NCBI GenBank assembly: GCA_012064415.1
Contig: SSNU01000197.1
Span: 1-39,492, forward strand
DNA from: Gyrodactylus bullatarudis
Lineage: Eukaryota > Platyhelminthes > Monogenea > Gyrodactylidea > Gyrodactylidae
DNA: 39,492 nucleotides
Reading direction: 5' to 3'
Shown: piece by piece, positions 20,098 to 31,200 of the stretch
Layout of the letters: the number at the start of each line of letters is the position of its first letter
Position numbering within the stretch: the stretch's first letter is position 1
Notes under the pieces: model-generated
Database searches by the model: none
Seen by the model: only the letters and a program-made list of their open reading frames with translations
What the model was told of the DNA's origin: nothing
Translations under genes and position numbers: made by a program

Positions 20098-20200
20098 TGA
20101 ATGATGAACCAACGAACAGAAAAATCAAAGACCTAATTATCTATAATCTTCCCGAATCTATAGATGACATAACTTGTGTCCGAAATCTGGAATTATAATA
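20098..20200 (+). pseudogene. Possible LINE ORF1-like fragment
   Basis: A short frame starting at the ATG near 20,098 reads MNDEPTNRKIKDLIIYNLPE followed by SIDDI. The 'NLIIYN-PES' stretch resembles the start of the RNA-recognition-like domain in ORF1 proteins of CR1/Jockey-type LINEs. Only about 30 codons are readable and no downstream reverse transcriptase is present, so chance is possible. Confidence 0.22.
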
Positions 20201-21233
20201 TTGAAAGATGAGTGTTAGAACAGTATATAATAACTATGGATAAAATTTACGTGGCTACTTGTATATATTGTACGACACTAATTCTATAAAAATCTTTAGT
20301 TTTTTTTATTTTTGAGTTTTCTTAATAATTTGTTAAACTCAGAAAAGCTCATAAAAGGGATCATTATTATGATAATAAGATAATTGATCACAATAGGGAA
20401 ATGCTTTGGTGTTTATTAGAAAGTTACATGAAGATATTATATTACATAGAGTAATATTGTATAATAATATAATATTATTATATATTACAGTCATATTATA
20501 TATTATATGAAGGCTTCACATGACATATTATATTTGTTGTTATGGGCCATATTTTTCTTATGAGAGAATTTAAAATATAGATTGAGATAGAAATATCCTT
20601 TTTTAATATGGTCTCTTAATATTATTCAATTCTATCATATTCAAGATTATAGAGGTCTTTGATCTGATTTAGTCCTACTATTTTTTATTTTGAATGTTCT
20701 TCTTTTTACTTAAAAATCAACTCAGAAAAGATTTACTAAACACCTTACAAGAATTTTATGGCTTATTAATTTGACAGTATAAATTTGTTCACGAATCAAT
20801 AATTTACAAATAAAAGTAATCGAGATTTGAATTGAAAAACTAACAGGTGTGTTCTGATCCTTCAAATTTCAAAATTTATATCAAAAAAATTAATAATTTC
20901 CTGCTGTAAACTATACTATCAAGATTAAAGACAACAATGTGCACTAAGCTTATTGATTCAGTTGAATGGATTTCCATTTCGAGTAAAATTGGTCGAGAGA
21001 GATTATATGCTAGAGTATCAGCAATATTTGATATAACCTACACTTCTGATGAGTTTTGCCTTCATTCCAGAGAAAATTAAACATAGGCTCATATCGATAA
21101 TAATTACTATAAAATATAACGAGAAATCAAAACAGGTGATTTTTATCCTTCCTGATTACATCAAAAATCGTTTTTGAAAGATATTGGTCAGTGTCAATTT
21201 TAGAATTTGATTTAATAGACTGGGCCCTCAAAA
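20201..21233. other. Intergenic, extremely AT-rich
   Basis: It includes runs of TATAATATAATATTATTATATA near 20,457-20,515 that can form cruciforms. No gene supported. Confidence 0.45.
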
Positions 21234-21470
21234 ATGCAAGGTAAAATTCGAGGTATATTTTTTAATCTAAACACAATGTTTGGAGAATTAGAGAAAAGAT
21301 ATATTTATGGTCCATATGTACATTTCATAAAGAATCATCAGTGGCAATACAGTAAAAGCTCTGCATCATGCACCGTTTCGAACAAAAAATTAAATCAAAT
21401 CTGGTTATATTCAAAACAGGCTGAAACTGTAGTCAATAAGATAAAGGCATTATTTTACATTGAAACATAG
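21234..21470 (+). pseudogene. Transposon-derived open fragment (EKRYIYGPYVH type)
   Basis: The frame reads FGELEKRYIYGPYVHFIKNH, QW and on to TAG 21,468-21,470. The same block, degraded, occurs at about 35,616-35,680, just behind a hAT-like transposase remnant. It is therefore probably the 3' part of that transposon family and not a host gene. Its second half (from 21,348) is repeated in the inverted arm ending at 26,920. Confidence 0.35.
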
Positions 21471-22962
21471 GGATATATCTGTACACAACCTGTAAGGTAT
21501 TTGCTTAGTAAAAATGCATACACTCCCACTCTGTGCATTGCATATTTTCCATTTTAATTTTTTTGCATTAAAATTTAATTCAATAGAAACGGTCTTTCGT
21601 CACATCCCTGCCTTGCAATTTGTTTTCTACTCTGGAAATGATTAACACATTGACCCATGTACAATGTAAATTGTCTGCAGAGTCAATTAATGAGTATGAC
21701 AGACATTGGTACACTCGTTATGGGTAGTAGAGTCAATTTACATTTTCTTTTAATTCGGTGAAAATGCCTCTAATCTCAAGGATGGGGAAATTTTCTTCAG
21801 TGTTACATGAAGTTGATTTCTTCTTTTCAAGCAAGGAAATTCAAGAGCTTCAACTACATTGCGATGAGACCCACAAAAAAATTCTTAAACATTAGGTACC
21901 GGTATTTTTCCTTTTGCAAAAAGCAACCAACATTCAGCTTAACGACATTCGGGGGCCCCCATTTTTATTAAAACTCCCATAAGGAAAAATTTCATTCTTA
22001 CGTTAAAAAAGCAAAAAGTGCGTCAAGATTCATAAATTTAAAGACCTTTCTTGGTAACCAGTAAATCTAGTTCAGCTATTTTTTGTTATTATATCTAAAC
22101 ATTTTTCACATGAGAATCTCCTGCTGTGCTTTAATTTTAAAATCGGTTTCTAATCAAAAAGTTCCTACATTGAATAAAAGATTTGAGGAGACAACAAAAA
22201 CAAAACCAGACCTTGACAACTATTAGGAAGGTTTGATTATTTTTAAGTGAAATTTAGAGTAGATGATAAAATTTTCATCGCTTTTTTTCCTATCACATTC
22301 AAGATTATCCCGAGTCACCTTAATTTCTTGCCCAATCAAATTTGAGCAAGAACTTGATAAATATGATTACAGTCTCGTTTACTATTTATTGATTATCATA
22401 ATGCAAGCAAAGAAACAAAAATTCCTTGAAGAATACAACCCTTTGTATGGAGTTTATCGATATACTCAAAAGTTTAAAGTAGCTAAAACTACAGTTATTC
22501 GATGGATTCGTGAGAATAATGATGAGATGACTCGACTCAATGCTGCCATCGAGTTAAGAGTTGAACATCACAACGCGATACAAGCTGAAATTGATGAGGA
22601 AACTCTCGCAATCGCAACAACAAGATGGAACATCTGAACATGTCTCAACTGCTCAAATTAGGACCAGGTTTGACTTTGATCTTTATTATGTAAGTTTCAA
22701 TGTTTATCATGTCATTTCTCTGATTTCATCTAATTTATTTGATTTAGACTGAGGCTAAAATCATAACCAATCTCCGGTCCCTTAGTATTCTTTATGAAAA
22801 TTGCGATATCTTTATTCTTCACACATTGGTGTTTACATTGGGAATTAAATTTTGTGTTTCTAACAATCTTGTCAGCCGTTCAGATTCATCAACATTTTAC
22901 TTTGGCAATCGATCAATCGAAGATTTAACGGTTACTTTATGCAAGAACATTCATCTTGTATT
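21348..22962. repeat. Large inverted repeat, left arm
   Basis: Bases 22,125-22,962 are the reverse complement of 25,837-26,674 (position sum 48,799), and 21,348-21,592 of 26,676-26,920 (sum 48,268). By eye the arms are essentially identical over about 1,083 bp, and the small frames inside give identical translations. The left arm has 532 extra bases (21,593-22,124) at the place where the right arm has its single N. The spacer of about 2.9 kb holds Merlin and Tigger remnants. Confidence 0.85.
22401..22637 (+). CDS. Small helix-turn-helix-like protein fragment (left arm)
   Basis: From the ATG at 22,401: MQAKKQKFLEEYNPLYGVYR, YTQKFKVAKTTVIRWIRENN, DEMTRLNA and on to TGA 22,635-22,637. 'Y-Q-FKVAKTTVIRWIREN' looks like the helix-turn-helix of pogo/Tigger or other transposase DNA-binding domains, in which 'ATVSRWIK' is the recognition helix. 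It is followed by a short predicted helix rich in Glu and Ile. The longer frame from 22,263 adds residues without obvious structure. An identical copy is on the minus strand at 26,162-26,398. It could be a stand-alone DNA-binding relic of a transposon. Confidence 0.35.
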   Translation: MQAKKQKFLEEYNPLYGVYRYTQKFKVAKTTVIRWIRENNDEMTRLNAAIELRVEHHNAIQAEIDEETLAIATTRWNI

Positions 22963-23107
22963 TGGTTGTATCATTAATCTATTAAAAAACTTGGCCCATT
23001 CTGTCTCATTTGGAATTTTTTTACTCGATCAATTCGTACGATGCTAGCCAACTAAGAAGACTATCCGTAGTTTGGTCAAACATCATAGTAATGTATCAAA
23101 ACTTAAA

Positions 23108-23260
23108 TTATATTTTCTTTATATAATTATTTTTTTCTAGTTGATCCCAGTTTCTTATGAACGAAAAAAGTCTTTCATAGAGCCTTGAAACTTCGATACT
23201 CTTCGATATAGATCTTAGAATATTTACAGCTTTTGACAGCTTTTTTGTGAGAAAAGAATT
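23108..23260 (-). pseudogene. Merlin transposase C-terminal fragment (inverted)
   Basis: The minus-strand frame contains LRSISKSIEVSRLYERLFSF, almost the same as RRSISKSIKVSRLYERLVIF in the neighbouring Merlin copy at about 24,119-24,180. The nucleotide match is about 49 bp with one difference. It is therefore a second Merlin fragment facing the first. Confidence 0.6.
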
Positions 23261-23504
23261 ATAACATTTTCCGAAACATTCTCGTATGTGAAATAAATTT
23301 TCAAAATATTTCACACTAAAATACTTGCTATCAAAAGCCTTTATGTTCCTTCATAATACAATAGTTCACAATCACCAGATTTACAAAGGGTATTACAGAT
23401 CAAAAACTATTGCAGAGATATTAAAATCTAGTTGGTTTTTGGGCCAATAAAATGAGTATTTTAAAAGTATAAAGTTTGAATTAGCTCCTAGACCCATTTC
23501 AGTT

Positions 23505-24258
23505 ATGCATTTACCACTATCGAACATTGACCAGTTGAAGGTAGCTTCAGACCATGAAGCATTTAAATTTGCAAAAAGATATTCCTTGGTGAACTTTGGC
23601 CCAAGACAATGTTCAAAATGTACTGTTATTATGTCTCCTAAAACCAGGAAACATTTATGGGTCCATGAATGTTTAGTTTGCAGATCAAGACAATCCTTGT
23701 TCGTCAACTCAATATTCTACAGTGAGTACCATATAAATAATTTTTCTTTAGAAACACACATCTCTATTAGGCAAGTGCTCAATCTTGCTTACCATTTTAT
23801 CAAGAAAGAAAATTTGGAAGAAGCCGCAAATAATACAGGTTGCAGTGTAGTTACTATTATCAGATATAACAAAATATTTGAAGAAAGGCTGATAGAGTTC
23901 AATGGAATACAGGGCAAGATAGAAGGTCCTGGTTCCATAGTAGAAATAGATGAATGTCATATTTTCAAAAGGAAATATCATCGAGGCAGAGTTCTAACGT
24001 ATCAGCTCAATATTCACAGATTTGTCAATGAAAATGTAGCTCCAGGTAGTGTTGAGAGGGTTCAAAGACCAAAGAACAGGAGCCCATACAAATACAATAG
24101 AGCATGTATGGCGTGAATTGCGAAGATCTATATCGAAGAGTATCAAAGTTTCAAGGCTCTATGAAAGACTTGTAATTTTCAGCAATAACTTTAATTTAAA
24201 ATTAAAAACACATTTATCTAGAGCTAATGCTCTCATAAACTCTTTAGAATATAAATAA
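23505..24258 (+). pseudogene. Merlin (ISXO2-like) transposase with internal deletion
   Basis: From the ATG at 23,505 the 203-residue frame has zinc-binding Cys pairs (CSKCTVIM, HECLVCRSRQSLF), then a helical part with LAYHFIKKENLEEAANNTGC. Next comes GSIVEIDECHIFKRKYHRGR, the first catalytic Asp block. The second Asp segment ('W-FG' to 'TD-WR-Y', visible in the copy at 4000) is deleted: the frame jumps to NIHRFVNENVAPGS. A +1 frame then gives RTGAHTNTIEHVWRELRRSI, the third acidic block, to TAA 24,256-24,258. The N-terminal two thirds look recent, but the deletion removes catalysis. Confidence 0.75.
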
Positions 24259-25006
24259 ATGTATTTTTTACGATAAATTTTAATTCTTATATATAAAAAT
24301 CTGAATTTTGGTGACTTTTAGCTTCAATTTGAGGGGTTGATTGTGGCTCTACGAGCTTTTAAACGGTTTCTAGAGCATTTTAAAGATTGATTACTTTGAT
24401 GTGTTGAAAAATAATAATAATTCGCAGTATATACCTACGCACACACCATATACACTCGGTATATTCCTCTCTACCCCTGCGCAGAGTTGGGACATAAACA
24501 TTAGTCCTACCAAGACTACAAAAATTACACTTCCCTAAGCCTGAATATTTAGGCAAACGTTTTCAAACTTTTTACTTGCCTAAAGTAAGTTAAATTAGTT
24601 AATGAAAACTTTGAAACTAAATTCATAATTTTTTTAGTATCGGACTTCAAACAGCTCATTGATTCTTAGACAATTGATTGCCGCTCTGAAAAATGACAAT
24701 TTTTCGAACAAGGAAATAGAGTCATCATATAAAATTTATAAATGGTCGATAAATCGGTATTGTAAGCTCAATTCGATATCAATGACTTCCAAAAAGATTC
24801 GGTCAAAGAGAACCGATTATGGTAAAGAAAGCGAACTATCTCAGGAATTGTGTCAAGAATTCCAACAGTCCGTGGACTATATGAGTCTGTCAGAATTGTA
24901 AGACAAATCTCTACTAATCGCAGAGAATCTAAGACTGCCAAGATTCAAATCCTCTTCATCTTTTATCAGAAGATTTAGAAAACTTCATAATTTATCTTTA
25001 CGTAAA

Positions 25007-25063
25007 GTAAGTTACACATTGAATTAACTTGTTATTCGTTGAATTTAACATTATGCTTTATAG
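25007..25063 (+). other. Probable spliceosomal intron in Tigger transposase
   Basis: GTAAGT (25,007-25,012) and TTTATAG (25,057-25,063) bound 57 AT-rich bases. Removing them joins two coding parts in the order and frame of a Tigger N-terminal domain. Confidence 0.55.
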
Positions 25064-25149
25064 ATGTCTGGAGAAAAGATGAGTGCACCAATGAATGTGA
25101 TTGAGCAGTTTTTGGATAGTGTCCCAGAAATAATCGAAGGATACGAACC

Positions 25150-25321
25150 TTCCCATTTTTACTAGGGATTACCGTCCATTCACTGATTTCCCATTTTCAC
25201 GATGAAGGTTCCAGTAAAAACTCAGCGAAAAGGGTAAATATTTCCCATTTTCCCGGGAATATGAACGATTTCTCATTTTCACTAGTGATTATCGTCCATT
25301 CACTGATTTCCCATTTTCACG
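25150..25321. repeat. Low-complexity TTCCCATTTTCAC repeat array
   Basis: Five or more variants of TTCCCATTTTCAC. A 52-bp unit containing ACTAGGGATTACCGTCCATT recurs about 120 bp later (25,150-25,201 and 25,270-25,321) with few changes. It sits where the transposase catalytic core should be. Confidence 0.65.
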
Positions 25322-25739
25322 GTAACATATACACGAAAGATAGACCATTTAAGAAGAATGAAGAATGTTCGTTTGAAGGACTTCTCCAAACAAATCAAGC
25401 TAGCCGAAATACTAAAAGCTGCTATCTCTTGTTGGGAAGATGGGGACAGTGAAACAATTCGAAAATGCTGGTATAAGTCAGGCATCATCCCAAAACCTGT
25501 TCAAAACAGAGATCAGTTGAATAGACACATTGTCGATGATATAGGGTACATCAAATCAGCATTGGATTTTTTGAAATTGAAAGGTTCGCAAAGTCTTCTG
25601 AATTTCTGTGATATTCCTGAGGAGCCTATTGATGTTTTACAAGATCGCAACTTCTTTATTGATTATGATGAATAAATTTGTTTTATTTTATAATTCGATG
25701 ATTAAAAATCCATGGAAGATTTATATTCTTCGAACTGTA

Positions 25740-25832
25740 GTCAAGGTCTGGTTTTGTTTTTGTTGTCTCCTCAAATCTTTTATTCAATGTAGGAACTTTT
25801 TGATTAGAAACCGATTTTAAAATTAAAGCACA
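25740..25832. repeat. 93-bp direct repeat, copy 1
   Basis: GTCAAGGTCTGGTTTTGTTT through TTAAAGCACA is repeated exactly at 26,582-26,674 in the same orientation and inverted at 22,125-22,217. It stands 4 bp outside the inner edge of the right arm. Confidence 0.8.
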
Positions 25833-25836
25833 TCAA

Positions 25837-26920
25837 AATACAAGATGAATGTTCTTGCATAAAGTAACCGTTAAATCTTCGATTGATCGATTGCCAAAGT
25901 AAAATGTTGATGAATCTGAACGGCTGACAAGATTGTTAGAAACACAAAATTTAATTCCCAATGTAAACACCAATGTGTGAAGAATAAAGATATCGCAATT
26001 TTCATAAAGAATACTAAGGGACCGGAGATTGGTTATGATTTTAGCCTCAGTCTAAATCAAATAAATTAGATGAAATCAGAGAAATGACATGATAAACATT
26101 GAAACTTACATAATAAAGATCAAAGTCAAACCTGGTCCTAATTTGAGCAGTTGAGACATGTTCAGATGTTCCATCTTGTTGTTGCGATTGCGAGAGTTTC
26201 CTCATCAATTTCAGCTTGTATCGCGTTGTGATGTTCAACTCTTAACTCGATGGCAGCATTGAGTCGAGTCATCTCATCATTATTCTCACGAATCCATCGA
26301 ATAACTGTAGTTTTAGCTACTTTAAACTTTTGAGTATATCGATAAACTCCATACAAAGGGTTGTATTCTTCAAGGAATTTTTGTTTCTTTGCTTGCATTA
26401 TGATAATCAATAAATAGTAAACGAGACTGTAATCATATTTATCAAGTTCTTGCTCAAATTTGATTGGGCAAGAAATTAAGGTGACTCGGGATAATCTTGA
26501 ATGTGATAGGAAAAAAAGCGATGAAAATTTTATCATCTACTCTAAATTTCACTTAAAAATAATCAAACCTTCCTAATAGTTGTCAAGGTCTGGTTTTGTT
26601 TTTGTTGTCTCCTCAAATCTTTTATTCAATGTAGGAACTTTTTGATTAGAAACCGATTTTAAAATTAAAGCACANCCGTTTCTATTGAATTAAATTTTAA
26701 TGCAAAAAAATTAAAATGGAAAATATGCAATGCACAGAGTGGGAGTGTATGCATTTTTACTAAGCAAATACCTTACAGGTTGTGTACAGATATATCCCTA
26801 TGTTTCAATGTAAAATAATGCCTTTATCTTATTGACTACAGTTTCAGCCTGTTTTGAATATAACCAGATTTGATTTAATTTTTTGTTCGAAACGGTGCAT
26901 GATGCAGAGCTTTTACTGTA
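25837..26920. repeat. Large inverted repeat, right arm (contains N at 26,675)
   Basis: Inverted partner of 21,348-22,962, lacking 532 bp at position 26,675 where the only N of the window stands. The arm ends outward at TTTACTGTA (26,912-26,920), after which the sequences differ. The N directly after the 93-bp repeat copy at 26,582-26,674 suggests a contig join. Confidence 0.85.
26162..26398 (-). CDS. Small helix-turn-helix-like protein fragment (right arm)
   Basis: Identical in translation to the fragment at 22,401-22,637, from ATG at 26,396-26,398 on the minus strand. The recognition-helix-like VAKTTVIRWIRENN is intact. It exists because of the inverted duplication and gives no independent evidence of function. 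Confidence 0.35.
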   Translation of the reverse strand: MQAKKQKFLEEYNPLYGVYRYTQKFKVAKTTVIRWIRENNDEMTRLNAAIELRVEHHNAIQAEIDEETLAIATTRWNI

Positions 26921-27188
26921 CTTTTAAAATGAAGTTAAGGATTCATTAAAGATAATAATAATTCACAAATTATGAAAGGAATAGTAGAAGTCAGAGAATA
27001 TAAGAGCATAATGTAAGCTCTAAAAAACACTAAAATTTTCCAATTATTAGCAACAGTGGAGTGAAAAGTTAAAAGCTCACATAGGTAGTTGAAGATGAAT
27101 AGTTTTTTAGAACACATAAGTTTGTTTTATATTGATTTATGAAGAATTTCTACTTCACCCAAACGTCTTTATTGTCATTCCCTGCTTT
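26921..27188. other. Intergenic, nothing recognised
   Basis: AT-rich spacer between the inverted arm and a PLE fragment. Confidence 0.45.
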
Positions 27189-27800
27189 TTAGTATAAAAT
27201 TGAAAAATTTGAGGTTGATGTTATTTCTTTACTCTGTATTTCAAAACCATCATGTTTATCAATAAAAGAACTGATGATAGTAAGGGTTACTTCTATTATT
27301 ACATAAGGAAATAAAGAATTAATATCTAATGGAATCATTTCTTTTGAACCTATATTTAAATCCTTAATTTTATCATCAAACGAAAAAGTATATTTAACAA
27401 CATATTTAGCATAGTATTTATGTATTGGTTTTAATATATTTATCAACCATTTAGCTACATTATGTAGTGGAAATGACGACATGTCCAAGATCGGCCGGAT
27501 TGGGAAAATCTCATGAACAATCCCATCAGTTATCTTATGTGTTTTTTGATGCAGATATAATCTAGACATCCCAGTGCTATGAAATTTACTATCATCTGAG
27601 AGGAAATCGAACCCTGCCTTATAATAATCAACCTTAAACATTCCTTAAACCTTCCGATTGTTAGAACCAGTTCATAGACTAAATTTTCAAAGGCTGCTTT
27701 ATCTTCAATTTCATTTTTACGTTTGGGGATACAAAAATTTGGACCAAGAGATAGGATTTCATTTTGCTCCTTTAATAACTGAATATCGTTGAAGTTGAAG
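27189..27800 (-). pseudogene. Penelope-like element reverse transcriptase, N-terminal half (third family)
   Basis: On the minus strand from about 27,800, a frame with LKEQNEILSLGPNFCIPKRK carries the PLE N-terminal signature (L-LG--FC-P). After one frame change the 150-residue frame (27,641-27,189) reads MSRLYLHQKTHKITDG, FPIRPILDMSSFPLHNVAKW and LINILKPI, the RT region that in other copies is LPKVHK and RPI-D-S----KL--WL. Motif A follows as EMIPLDINSLFPYVIIEVTL, with the catalytic Asp in LDI. The sequence diverges clearly from families A and B here, so it is probably a third family. It ends after motif A, without motifs B and C. Confidence 0.7.
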
Positions 27801-27857
27801 ATTCCCTTTTCATGAGAACGAAGACTTTTCCCGAATTCTTTGCATAAGGATTAATCT

Positions 27858-28640
27858 TTGTTCAGGTCCGGAATGAACTTCGTTGTTCTTGAAAGTAAAA
27901 AGTTAAACCCATCTCTGTACAAGCAAATAATCCTGGCCGCTAAGTTAGGCCTGACGGGAAAAAGGTTTCAGAAAGGTATGCAAACAACACCTTACCAAGC
28001 TTTATTTTGTCAAAATTGTATCTTGGCACAAGAAACTCGTCTAACAACAATATAAGAGAGTTAGGCTCTAAAATTTAAAATTATTTCTAGATAATGATGA
28101 TCAAAGTGTTGAAGATGAAGAATTACTTAAATATAGTTGAAGACCTAAGTAAGTTTTAAATTCATCAGAATGAACTTTCAAATGAATAAAACTTTAAAGT
28201 CATTCGACAAAACACATTGGATGAGATTAGAGAGTTCTGTCTTTATGCACAATCTGAAAAAAATGCTGTCAAACAGTTCTGGGGGGGGGTTCAGTCCAAA
28301 TCGGTACGAGTGTGATAGTACCAGTCCCAGAAATTAATCGACCAAAAGTGGATGATAAAAATTTATTGGGTACTATTATTGAGCAAGAAATGGTTATCAC
28401 AGAATTTCAACCGCAATGGGAAATCTTAAAGGTTATTTCTCACGATCTCAATTCATAAAGCTTAATAACAATTTTGAAAACAAAAAGCAATTCTGAAGTG
28501 TTAGAGCTACAATATATTGCACTCTACAATCGGGAGAACAAAGATTTTCAAAATGTACGTGCAAAAGAGGATTGTGATTCAAAGAGGTTGAAGTTTAGCT
28601 TGTGTAATTCTAAGTGCAATGGTTCTTTTTCATTCGAAAA
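27858..28640 (+). pseudogene. Integrase-type transposon protein (KRAB-A-2-like), C-terminal remnant
   Basis: The frame at 27,858 has MQTTPYQALFC, similar to the 'K-TPYEALFG' near the end of an integrase core. About 250 bp later, across frame changes, comes IGTSVIVPVPEINRPKVDDK followed by NLLGTIIEQ. This resembles the 'VLIPVPDVDRGRGDPRN-IGVI-E' block of animal proteins often labelled KRAB-A domain-containing 2-like, which carry a retroviral-type integrase. Farther on, KCTCKRG and LCNSKCNGSFSFENK fit the Cys-rich tail of that family. A run of nine G (about 28,281-28,289) causes one frame change. Integrase residues D,D,E are not seen. Confidence 0.5.
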
Positions 28641-30876
28641 CAAATAAAATTAAATTTTTTACGATAATATTGTCGAATTTCATCAAGAATATTACTGTTA
28701 TTGGTTTCCTCATGAGCTCAGAATTATATTTCTGATAAAATGGCAAGTCTGATTATTTGGTGTACCTACATATATTAATAGGTTCGACTAAAGTTACTGT
28801 AAGATATGTAAATATGTTGAGACTATCGTGTATTAATTACACTTTAGACGACAAAAGTGCAATGCAAATATTCAACCAATCTGCCTTTTTTGGCAGACCT
28901 ATAATCGTATATCGAATGAGAGTGGGAAATTTTATTTTGAATTTTCGAGGTGCTACTTATTTGCACAGCTGTTGCTGCAATGAATTATATTTTCTGCATT
29001 AATAATTTTTTCTCAGAATTCAATGTGGAACTCAGCTAAACTTTAGGGGCACCGTGATTTTACATAATAAAATTTCATCACTACTCACGAGAGATTTGTG
29101 TTCGTCAGAGATAATGATGGAACCAGGAACTATTCTTCGTTATATTTTCCACAGTCTTCATGAAGACTTTACCATCTTTATCAGACCCATATGTTGGAAG
29201 TTGCCAATATGTGTCCTCGATGATATTTTGGCTGGCAGAAACATGATTCATCTATCTGCACTTCTTTACCTTTATCACCAACAATGGTGTTTGCTTTGTT
29301 GATATATTCGACAAATATATCACGGAAAAAGTTGATCCAATCAACGTCAGTGTTTTCCAATTCAGAAGTTATAAATTTTAGTTGAACAGCTTTGTAGATT
29401 TTGATGCGCTGAATTCAATGGTGTAAATCGTTTTTTGATTGATTTGCGAATTTCCGCGCAAATTGGATTTCAAGATATGATCGGACTTTTCTCAATTTCA
29501 GGATCATAGTGGCATTATTAAGGACTAATGCACATCATATAATATATCGAAAAGCTAATCTTTTATATTGTTACAATTTTTCCTCTTTCAATTCCAGTTT
29601 TCAGATGCAAAATCAACGTTAAAGCTGAAAAAATCATGCATCTTTGCAATTTCGTTATTTAATGATTCTAGTCCAAGAAATATAGTATGTACTTGTCAGA
29701 AATTTTTTGCTGATTTCGAATCTACTTTCATATTTTTATTCCGATATTTCCTAAGAGAATTATGTTTATTTAAAGAATTTAATTTTAAATAGCATATACT
29801 AGTTTAAAAAGGGGAAGGGCTCAGATTTATATAAAGGAAGATATAAATGATAGCTATCACTCATGACAGTACCCTCTCCCTCTTCAATTTTTCTCTCTAA
29901 TTGGAATTTGATCAAGTGCGATATTTATAGTAAAATTCAACAGATAAATGTTATTTGTCATCCTCTGACTGGTTGGAATCAATATTATCCACTGATGAAG
30001 GGGAGGGAGAGGATCATACTATTAGTTACTACGGTCATAATTTTCTCTTCACATATCTGTATATTAGGGGTTGTCCACTTAATCTTTTACGTTTTCTACC
30101 TTTTTATTTTTTTGTAGATAACACTAATGTTGCTCACAACAGCAGTGGGATTTGAGTTAAACCAAGTTTGTCCATTCAACAATTTTTAGATTGGTGTTGT
30201 ATTGGTAAGAGAGAATTGTGTGTTTAAGTATGTATGATATCTGAAGTGCTGAGTGTATGTACAATGATGTAGACAGAGAACAAAGTAACGGCGTACGGGG
30301 GGTGAGTGTTGAATTTGAAGTTGAATGGATTGAATGTTCGATAATTTCTCCGCTGGGTATTTAAAAACTTAGGGCGTGATCACTGTCGGACCAATCAGCG
30401 TTGAGTATATGGGAAGTTAGGGTAAAATACTTTTTAATAACTTCGATTTATATTTCTCAGTTTTATTCTCCATATAGGCTATGAAAACAAAGCCAAAGAA
30501 ACTCTTATTAGTCCAAGAAATTTTATAAAGTATAAAACAAAACATCAACATTGATTAATTACTCATAAAATTTCGACTCACCTTGGCTTCATAATCCTCG
30601 AATTTTTAAAAATTTAATGTATATCTGAGCAATAATCTCAATCAGCGAATTTTGAGAAAGCTAATTTTATATAGATTACTGTATATGTTGTGTCTAAAGT
30701 GTAACAAAAACCTAATGTGTTAATTAATTACACTTTAGACGACCACAGTGTAAAGAAAATATTTTGCCTTGCTGCCCCATTTTGATATATGTCTGCTGCA
30801 TACACGGTCTATGGCAATTCTATATATCAAGTGTAATGAATATAACTATTTTTAAGAAAAAAGGATGCCGAAAATT
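28641..30876. other. Intergenic, no supported gene; short hairpin repeat
   Basis: Several frames of 70-84 codons overlap on both strands, with no motif that I recognise. AATTACACTTTAGACGAC occurs at about 28,836-28,853 and again near 30,725-30,742. At the second site it pairs with an upstream GTCTAAAGTGTAA (about 30,693-30,705), giving a 13-bp inverted repeat with a loop of about 22 bases. Confidence 0.4.
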
Positions 30877-30926
30877 AGAGGAATAAGCGCTTTATTTCAG
30901 GCATACTCATCAGCCTCTTACATGCC
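30877..30926 (-). ncRNA. Hammerhead ribozyme, type I, pseudoknotted, reduced stem II (PLE family B)
   Basis: On the minus strand CTGATGA is at 30,913-30,907 and GAAA at 30,898-30,895. Stem I is AGAGG (30,918-30,914) with CCTCT (30,881-30,877), perfect over 5 bp. Stem III is ATAA/TTAT around AGCGC. The cleavage triplet is ATT. The stem II region is GTATGCCT; its ATGCC pairs perfectly with GGCAT (30,926-30,922). It lies about 275 bp downstream of a family B tail on the same strand. This is the best-formed copy of the group. Confidence 0.85.
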
Positions 30927-31200
30927 AAATATATAATAAAATACAAAGAGTTTTATAATGAATCTGATTGGCTCTCTCTGGTTATAGGGGGTAAGAATAT
31001 TCTGATATCACATTGTTATAAGATATGACATGTAGCGGTGACTTATAGTTCCCACCTTTGGTGGGAATAGTAATATACAATATATACGCAATATGTAATG
31101 ATGTGTCTAGTCTTGATTATTTGGTGTACAAATTGATAAATACATGTAATGTTATAAGGGTTAATATCTCTGGGTGTTACATTAGTTCCTCTTCTCTGGA

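Larger units (their letters stand above)
24659..25675 (+). pseudogene. Tigger/pogo-type transposase with intron, catalytic core replaced
   Basis: The N-terminal frame (24,659-24,901) resembles the first helix-turn-helix of Tigger. After a stop the second CENP-B-like part reads ENLRLPRFKSSSSFIRRFRK followed by LHNLSLRK. A 57-bp GT-AG intron (25,007-25,063; GTAAGT ... TTTATAG) joins LRK to MSGEKMSAPMNVIEQFLDSV. At about 25,150 the DDE core is replaced by a low-complexity repeat. The C-terminus (25,358-25,675) reads KLAEILKAAISCWEDGDSET followed by IRKCWYKSGIIP, the 'AI--CW-----T---CW-KAGI' block, to TGA-less stop TAA 25,673-25,675. DNA binding could remain; catalysis could not. Confidence 0.65.

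Noticed and set aside
21310..21345. Minus-strand CTGATGA, 8 nt, GAAA, with a short palindromic stem III candidate
   Set aside because: The matching region at about 35,640-35,675 does not keep GAAA or the spacing, and the plus strand encodes a shared peptide (GPYVH ... HQW). The CTGATGA is the complement of the His-His-Gln codons, so the ribozyme resemblance is coincidental.
29955..30155. 66- and 84-codon overlapping frames near 29,900-30,150
   Set aside because: Two overlapping frames without motifs in AT-rich DNA; no support beyond length.
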